Below, in pieces: positions 57,714 to 64,000 of a stretch of 64,000 nt of DNA. The DNA comes from Streptomyces glomeratus. Lineage in GTDB: Bacteria; Actinomycetota; Actinomycetes; Streptomycetales; Streptomycetaceae. The stretch is from positions 1 through 64,000 of the forward strand of contig NZ_JAKEEB010000011.1 of NCBI RefSeq assembly GCF_021462825.1, given 5' to 3'. How positions within the stretch are numbered: position 1 is the stretch's first letter; every line of letters starts with the position of its first letter. Under the pieces are notes generated by a model. The model did no database searches and had not been told where the DNA came from. It was given only the letters and a program-made list of their open reading frames with translations. Made by a program: the position numbers and the translations under genes.

Positions 57714-58139
57714 GTGGCTACCACGCGCACCGCACACACCGTCTGGGAAGGCAACCTGCTCGAGGGCAACGGCGTCGTCACCTTCGACTCCTCCGGCATC
57801 GGCCAGCAGCCGGTGTCGTGGCCGTCGCGCGCCGAGCAGGCGAACGGCAAGACCAGCCCGGAGGAGCTGATCGCCGCCGCCCACTCCAGCTGCTTCTCCA
57901 TGGCGCTGTCGCACGGCCTGACCGGCGCCGGCACCCCGCCCACCAAGCTCGAGACGAAGGCCGACGTCACGTTCCAGCCGGGTGAGGGCATCACCGGCAT
58001 CCACCTCACCGTCGAGGGCACCGTCCCGGGCATCGACAACGACGCGTTCGCCGCCGCAGCCGAGGACGCCAAGAAGAACTGCCCGGTCAGCCAGGCCCTG
58101 GCCGGCACGACGATCACCCTGGACGCCAAGCTCGCCTGA
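57714..58139 (+). CDS. OsmC family peroxiredoxin
   Basis: A 141-residue protein of the OsmC/Ohr family. The two reactive cysteines are in AAHSSCFSMAL and AKKNCPVSQAL; residues around SPEELIAAA and a glycine-rich start (VWEGNLLEGNG) fit the OsmC branch. It reduces organic hydroperoxides using a thiol donor. GTG start set by AAAGGA 7 nt upstream. Followed by a strong terminator. Confidence 0.92.
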   Translation: MATTRTAHTVWEGNLLEGNGVVTFDSSGIGQQPVSWPSRAEQANGKTSPEELIAAAHSSCFSMALSHGLTGAGTPPTKLETKADVTFQPGEGITGIHLTVEGTVPGIDNDAFAAAAEDAKKNCPVSQALAGTTITLDAKLA

Positions 58140-58155
58140 CGCGCACACCTCCGCA

Positions 58156-58197
58156 GGTGCCGCGCCCGCCGCAAGGGGGGCGCGGCACCGCTGTTTT
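58156..58197 (+). terminator. Terminator after the OsmC gene
   Basis: A perfect 12-bp stem (58156-58167 with 58178-58189, 10-nt loop) followed by GCTGTTTT, one of the few T-tailed terminators here. Confidence 0.85.
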
Positions 58198-58247
58198 CCG
58201 GGTATCCGAAGGCGGGGACGGACGGTGGCCGGTGTCGAGACGGTGTC

Positions 58248-58277
58248 ATTGACAAGGACCCACTCAAGTTTTGTGAT
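58248..58277 (+). promoter_or_regulatory. dnaK promoter with HAIR-like element
   Basis: TTGACA (58249-58254), 17-nt spacer, TGTGAT (58272-58277). In the spacer ACTCAAG (58262-58268) is the exact right half of the HspR-binding HAIR box CTTGAGT-N7-ACTCAAG; the left half at the correct distance reads ATTGACA, a 4/7 match. HspR control is plausible but needs the weak half-site. Confidence 0.5.
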
Positions 58278-58313
58278 GGAGTGCAAGGAGCGCCCTGACG
58301 GAAGGGGACAGCG

Positions 58314-60200
<1,887 letters not shown>

Positions 60201-60221
60201 CGCCGGAAGGAGGCCGTCGGC

Positions 60222-61037
60222 TCAGGGTTTGCGCGCGACCCCCGCGTAGACCGGCACGATGCCCTCCGCCTGGGCTGCGACGTCCTCCGGCTCCGGCCGC
60301 CATCCGCTGACGGGGATCACCCCGGGCCCCAGCAGCTCCAGACCGTCGAAGAACGCCGAGAACTCGGTGAGCGTGCGCGGGAACAAGGGCGTGCCGCTCT
60401 GCCGGAACAGGCCCGCGGCCTTCTCCACGGCCTCGGCGTTCAGATCCGGCGTGACCTGCGACAGGACCAGGTGACTGCCGGGCGCCAGGGCCTTGAGATA
60501 TCGCTTCAGCAGCCCATGGACGTCGTCGGCCTCGTCGTCGAGGTAGTGCGTGAGCGCGACCAGCGACAGCGCGACCGGCTTCCCGAGGTCCAGGGACCGC
60601 GCGGCCAGGGTGAGGATGGCGTCCGGGTCGCGGACGTCCGCGTGGACGTAGTCCGTGACGCCCTCGGCGGTGCCGCGCAGCAGCGCCTGTGCGTGCCGCA
60701 GCACGATCGGGTCGTTGTCGGCGTACACCACCCGTGCCTCGGGTGCCACCTCCTGGGCGATCTGGTGGAGGTTGGGCTCGGTGGGGATGCCGGTGCCGAT
60801 GTCGAGGAACTGGCGCACCCCCGCCTGCGCCAGTGTCCGGGTCGCACGATGCATGAACCGGCGGTTGGCGCGCGCCCCGCGCCGCACGGTCGGATCCACG
60901 GCGAGGATCTTCCGCCCCAGCTCCTCGTCCACCGGGTAGTTGTCCTTGCCGCCCAGCCACCAGTCGTACACCCGGGCGGGGTGGGGCCTGCTGGTGTCGA
61001 TGCGGGTGGTGGGCGCCGCCTCGTGTCCGGTCGTCAT
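60222..61037 (-). CDS. DUF574 S-adenosylmethionine-dependent methyltransferase
   Basis: A 271-residue methyltransferase of the DUF574 group, abundant in streptomycetes: RPHPARVYDWWLGGKDNYPVD, FLDIGTGIPTEPNLHQIA (SAM-binding), VYADNDPIVL and LVLSQVT. The acceptor is unknown. These genes often lie beside XRE/DUF5753 regulators, as here (gap 60 nt). AGGAG 8 nt before the ATG sets the start. It converges on dnaK. Confidence 0.93.
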   Translation of the reverse strand: MTTGHEAAPTTRIDTSRPHPARVYDWWLGGKDNYPVDEELGRKILAVDPTVRRGARANRRFMHRATRTLAQAGVRQFLDIGTGIPTEPNLHQIAQEVAPEARVVYADNDPIVLRHAQALLRGTAEGVTDYVHADVRDPDAILTLAARSLDLGKPVALSLVALTHYLDDEADDVHGLLKRYLKALAPGSHLVLSQVTPDLNAEAVEKAAGLFRQSGTPLFPRTLTEFSAFFDGLELLGPGVIPVSGWRPEPEDVAAQAEGIVPVYAGVARKP

Positions 61038-61097
61038 GCGGATGCTCCTGATGGGGGGTGACTTCGATCTCGGTGTGCCGTACCGGCCTTCGCCGGG

Positions 61098-61964
61098 TCA
61101 GTAGTACGTGTCGCGGTACTCGCGCAGGATCGTCCTCGTGCGCTGGACGGAGGCCGCCTTCGCGGACATGTGGTCCAGGACCTCCAGATGCATGGCCACC
61201 TCGGCGCGCGAGTCGAGGTAGAGGGCGCCGGTCAGGTACTCGCTGTAGACCATGTCGGGCAGCTCCGGCTCCTGGAAACGGAACAGCACGAACGGGGTGT
61301 ACGTCCCCGGGTGCGGCCCTGAGGCGAATTCGGCGACCTGGAGAGTGATCCCGGGGTTCTCGCCGGCCTCGAGGAGCCGGTCGAGCTGGTCGCGCATCAC
61401 CTGGGCGCGGCTGCCGACCGGCCTCCGCAGCACCGTCTCGTCCATGACCACCCAGAGGTGCGGCGCGTCCTCGCGGGCGAGCAGCCTCTGCCGGGCCAGG
61501 CGCAGTGCCACATGCCGTTCGACGTCCTGGGGACTGACCTGTCCGACGGTTCCCGCCTCCAGCACGGCGCGGGCATAGTCCTCGGTCTGCAGCAGCCCGG
61601 GCACGAAGTGCGGCTCGTACGACCGGATGAGGCGGGCGGCGCCCTCCAGGCTGACATGCAGACTGAACCAGTCGGGCAGCACATCGTGGTACCGCTGCCA
61701 CCAGCCGGGCCGGTTGGCCTCCTCGGTGAGCCGGACGAAGGCGGTGATCTCCTCGTCGGGCACGCCGTACCTCGCCAGCAGCATCTGCACGTAGGGGATC
61801 TTCAGCGCGACCTCGGCGGTCTCCATGCGCCGCACGGTCGCCGGAGCGACCCGCAGCACCTGTGCCGCCTCCTCGCGCTTCAGCCCGGCGGACTCCCGCA
61901 ACTCCTGCAGCCGCCGCCCGAGCACCACCTGCCCCACGGTGGGCGCAGCACGCCGCTCACTCAC
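61098..61964 (-). CDS. XRE-type regulator with DUF5753 domain
   Basis: A 288-residue DNA-binding protein. The helix-turn-helix is in LGRRLQELRESAGLKREEAAQVLRVAPATVRRMETAEVALK; the rest is DUF5753 (WFSLHVSLEGAARLIRSYEPHFVPGLLQTEDYARAV). Such proteins usually pair with a small DUF397 gene; none is visible between it and the methyltransferase. GTG 61964 is favoured, with GGGAGG 7 nt upstream; GTG 61970 is possible. Confidence 0.9.
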   Translation of the reverse strand: MSERRAAPTVGQVVLGRRLQELRESAGLKREEAAQVLRVAPATVRRMETAEVALKIPYVQMLLARYGVPDEEITAFVRLTEEANRPGWWQRYHDVLPDWFSLHVSLEGAARLIRSYEPHFVPGLLQTEDYARAVLEAGTVGQVSPQDVERHVALRLARQRLLAREDAPHLWVVMDETVLRRPVGSRAQVMRDQLDRLLEAGENPGITLQVAEFASGPHPGTYTPFVLFRFQEPELPDMVYSEYLTGALYLDSRAEVAMHLEVLDHMSAKAASVQRTRTILREYRDTYY

Positions 61965-62059
61965 CGCCACGCCTCCCCTCGCGCCGAACTACGGAAGAAG
62001 TGTGGCATGTTCGCGGGGAAGTCTCATGGGGTCCCGCCGTGCCACGGGCCTGCGGTGCG

Positions 62060-62899
62060 TCAGGCACCGGGCGACTGGAGGTACTTGACCGTCGCCGGGT
62101 CGGCAGGCAGAAAGGTCTCGATGGCCAGTTCCGCCACCGTCACGTCCATGGGGGTGTTGAAAGTGGAGATGGACGAGATGAAGGACAGCACCCGGCCGTC
62201 GTGCTCGATCCGCATCGGCAGCGCGAAGGGCGGTGCGGGCTCGTCAGGTTCGGGCCGGGGTTCGGTCACGGTCCGGTCCGGTACCGGATACGCCGCCACC
62301 TCCTCGTACAGCGTGCGCAGGGCCGGCGAGCGCTGAAGCGCGATCTGGCGCTCCATCTGCGCCAGCAAGTGGCCCCGCCACTCGGGGAGGTTGACGATGC
62401 GCGGCGCCAGGCCCTCCGGGTGCAGCGTGAGCCGCATCGCGTTCAGGGGCGGGACGAGCAGCCGGTCCGGGACCCCCTCCAGCAGCAGCGCGATGCCCCG
62501 GTTCGCCGCCACCACGTCGTACCGCGCGTCCACCACCAGCGCCGGATAGGGCTCGTAGCCCTGGATCAGCCGCTCCACTCCCGCGCGCAGCGCGTCCATG
62601 GACGGGTCGTCCAGGGGCGTCTCCGGGTAGTGGGGGGCGTAACCCGCCGCCAGCAGCAGCGCGTTGCGCTCGCGTACCGGGACCTCGAGGTGCTCGGCGA
62701 GCCGCAGCACCATCTCCTCGCTCGGCCGTGACCGACCCGTCTCGATGAAGCTGATGTGCCGTGCCGAAGAGCCGGCCCGCAGCGCCAACTCCAGCTGGCT
62801 GACCCGCCTTTTCTCCCGCCAGCCCCGCAGCAGCGGCCCGATGCCCGGGTCGGAGGGGGCCGGTGGGGAGGCGGCGGTGCCGGACGCGACAATGGTCAT
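62060..62899 (-). CDS. XRE-type regulator, MmyB-like
   Basis: A 279-residue regulator. The HTH is in LLRGWREKRRVSQLELALRAGSSARHISFIETGRSRPSEEM; the C-terminal part (ALVVDARYDVVAANRGIALLL, GVPDRLLVPPLNAMRLTLHP, MERQIALQRSPALRTLYEEV) is the MmyB-like ligand-binding domain. Ligand and targets are unknown. It is divergent from the ADP-ribosylglycohydrolase gene, with only 26 nt between the starts, so it may control that gene. Confidence 0.9.
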   Translation of the reverse strand: MTIVASGTAASPPAPSDPGIGPLLRGWREKRRVSQLELALRAGSSARHISFIETGRSRPSEEMVLRLAEHLEVPVRERNALLLAAGYAPHYPETPLDDPSMDALRAGVERLIQGYEPYPALVVDARYDVVAANRGIALLLEGVPDRLLVPPLNAMRLTLHPEGLAPRIVNLPEWRGHLLAQMERQIALQRSPALRTLYEEVAAYPVPDRTVTEPRPEPDEPAPPFALPMRIEHDGRVLSFISSISTFNTPMDVTVAELAIETFLPADPATVKYLQSPGA

Positions 62900-62925
62900 A
62901 CGGACGACCGTAGTCGAGGAGCGGC

Positions 62926-63990
62926 ATGTACGACCGGCTGAACCCGTCCTGGGAGGCCACGGCGATCTACCGGGCCCGGGTGCGTGGGGCCCTGCTCGGG
63001 GGTGCCGTCGGTGACGCCCTCGGGTATCCCGTCGAGTTCGTCTCCCTGGACCGCATCCGGGCCCTGCACGGCGCGCGGGGCGTCACCGGTCTCGTGCCGG
63101 GCGCAGGGGGAGTCGTCGGCCGGGTCACCGACGACACCCAGATGACCCTGTTCACCGTGGAGGGGCTGCGGCAGGCGCACCAGCGCGAGCGGCACAAGGG
63201 AATCGGCGGCGGCTGGTCCCGGCTGGTGCGGGAGGCGTACGGCCGCTGGTTCGACACCCAGCGGCTGTCCGGCCCGCCCGAGGGGGCCGACGGCCTCGCC
63301 GCCCAGCCGTGGCTGTACGCGCGCCGCGCGCCCGGCAACGCCTGCCTGTCCGGCCTCGCCCAGGACTTCGTCCCCGACCCGCAGGCCGAACTCGGCCGCC
63401 CCGGCCCGGTGAACTCCGACTCCAAGGGCTGCGGCGCGGTCATGCGCTCGGCGCCCTTCGGGCTCACGCGCGTGCCGGCCGACACCGCGTTCGCCATGGC
63501 CGCCCGAAGTGCCCAGACCACCCACGGCCACCCCACCGGCTACTACTCCGCGGGCGCCTTCGCCGCGATCGTCGCCCACCTCGTCGAGGGCGACTCCCTG
63601 GAGGGGGCGGTGCTGCGCGCCGCGCGCCTGCTCGCCCGGTATCCGGGGCACGAGGAGACCACGGACGCCCTGCGGGAAGCCCTCGACCTGGCCGCCGAGG
63701 GCTCGCCCACCGCGGAGAGGGTGGAGACCCTCGGCGGGGGCTGGGTCGGCGAGCAGGCTCTGGCCATCGCCGTGTACTGCGCGCTGGTCGAGCCCGATGT
63801 CCGGCGCGCGCTGCTGCTGTCCGTCAACCACTCCGGTGACAGCGACTCCACCGGCGCCATCTGCGGCAACCTTCTCGGTGCCCACCACGGCGACCATGGA
63901 ATGCCGCACGAGTGGCTGGAACGCCTCGAGGGCCGGGCCGAGATCACCGTCGTGGCGGACGACCTCGCCGCGGAGTGTCTGCGAAGCTGA
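62926..63990 (+). CDS. ADP-ribosylglycohydrolase family protein
   Basis: A 354-residue enzyme. The dinuclear magnesium-site motifs GGAVGDALGYPVEF, VTDDTQMTLFTVEGL and NHSGDSDSTGAICGNLLGA are clear. Family members remove ADP-ribose from proteins or DNA, reversing toxin-like ARTs or endogenous modification. No ADP-ribosyltransferase gene is in the window. GAGG lies before ATG 62926. It is the last complete gene in the window. Confidence 0.93.
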   Translation: MYDRLNPSWEATAIYRARVRGALLGGAVGDALGYPVEFVSLDRIRALHGARGVTGLVPGAGGVVGRVTDDTQMTLFTVEGLRQAHQRERHKGIGGGWSRLVREAYGRWFDTQRLSGPPEGADGLAAQPWLYARRAPGNACLSGLAQDFVPDPQAELGRPGPVNSDSKGCGAVMRSAPFGLTRVPADTAFAMAARSAQTTHGHPTGYYSAGAFAAIVAHLVEGDSLEGAVLRAARLLARYPGHEETTDALREALDLAAEGSPTAERVETLGGGWVGEQALAIAVYCALVEPDVRRALLLSVNHSGDSDSTGAICGNLLGAHHGDHGMPHEWLERLEGRAEITVVADDLAAECLRS

Positions 63991-64000
63991 CGGTCCAAAG

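Overview
High-GC actinobacterial DNA, almost certainly a Streptomyces chromosome. The signs are codon third positions that are nearly all G or C, many GTG starts, chains of genes with 4-nt ATGA/GTGA overlaps, a gas-vesicle cluster in the streptomycete order (gvpO-A-F-G-...-J-L-S-K), DUF574 methyltransferase and DUF5753 regulator genes, a SigB-type sigma factor and an F420-dependent enzyme. I see no rRNA, tRNA, CRISPR array, transposase or prophage block. The one clearly broken gene is a GntR remnant near 14.1-14.4 kb; a second possible broken gene lies near 47.1-47.4 kb.

Layout. (1) 0.1-9 kb: TetR regulator, fused double 3-hydroxyacyl-CoA dehydrogenase with palindromes upstream, HEAT-repeat protein, RidA protein, secreted S33 peptidase, a Rv2578c/SplB-like radical SAM gene behind a LexA box, alpha/beta hydrolase and SRPBCC protein. 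(2) 9.3-11.7 kb: an MFS exporter fused to three carboxypeptidase-regulatory-like repeats. (3) 11.7-18.5 kb: a sugar or inositol-type catabolic locus with LacI regulator, divergent Gfo/Idh/MocA dehydrogenase, GntR remnant, ABC importer (lipoprotein, permease, ATPase) and an IolE/IolI-like isomerase. Matching operator-like dyads overlap the two promoter regions. (4) 18.6-24.2 kb: a coupled peptidase operon (M55, M20, S9, S66) followed by a GNAT acetyltransferase. (5) 24.3-28.4 kb: DUF5107/TPR protein, VOC protein, holin-like membrane protein and SDR enzyme.

(6) 28.5-46.9 kb: a stress-type island. It holds the F420-dependent enzyme, NDH-2, transketolase and LigD-type polymerase, the gas-vesicle operon, a tiny hydrophobic protein, a methyltransferase, a PAP2-diacylglycerol kinase fusion, an ABC-F protein, a baeRF protein, DUF6158, a DJ-1/PfpI protein, a membrane protein with a 48-residue upstream partner, DUF2795 and a SigB-family sigma factor. 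Four transcription units at 43-46 kb next to this sigma gene carry promoters of the GNNT-N14-16-GGGTAC type, and two weaker ones lie at 29.5 kb, which suggests a local sigma-B-like regulon. (7) 47.5-55 kb: an aminotransferase-fold protein that lacks the PLP lysine, coupled to a NAPE-PLD-like hydrolase; then a VTT/DedA membrane protein, a second MBL hydrolase, a resolvase-like protein, a membrane-anchored phosphatase-superfamily protein and a Tat-exported intradiol dioxygenase. (8) 55-64 kb: a zinc-finger/LAL-type regulator, OsmC, a stand-alone DnaK with a HAIR-like element, DUF574 methyltransferase, two XRE-type regulators and an ADP-ribosylglycohydrolase.

Protein assignments come from reading translations and recognising motifs; no database search was run. 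Regulatory sites come from reading the DNA directly and are predictions.
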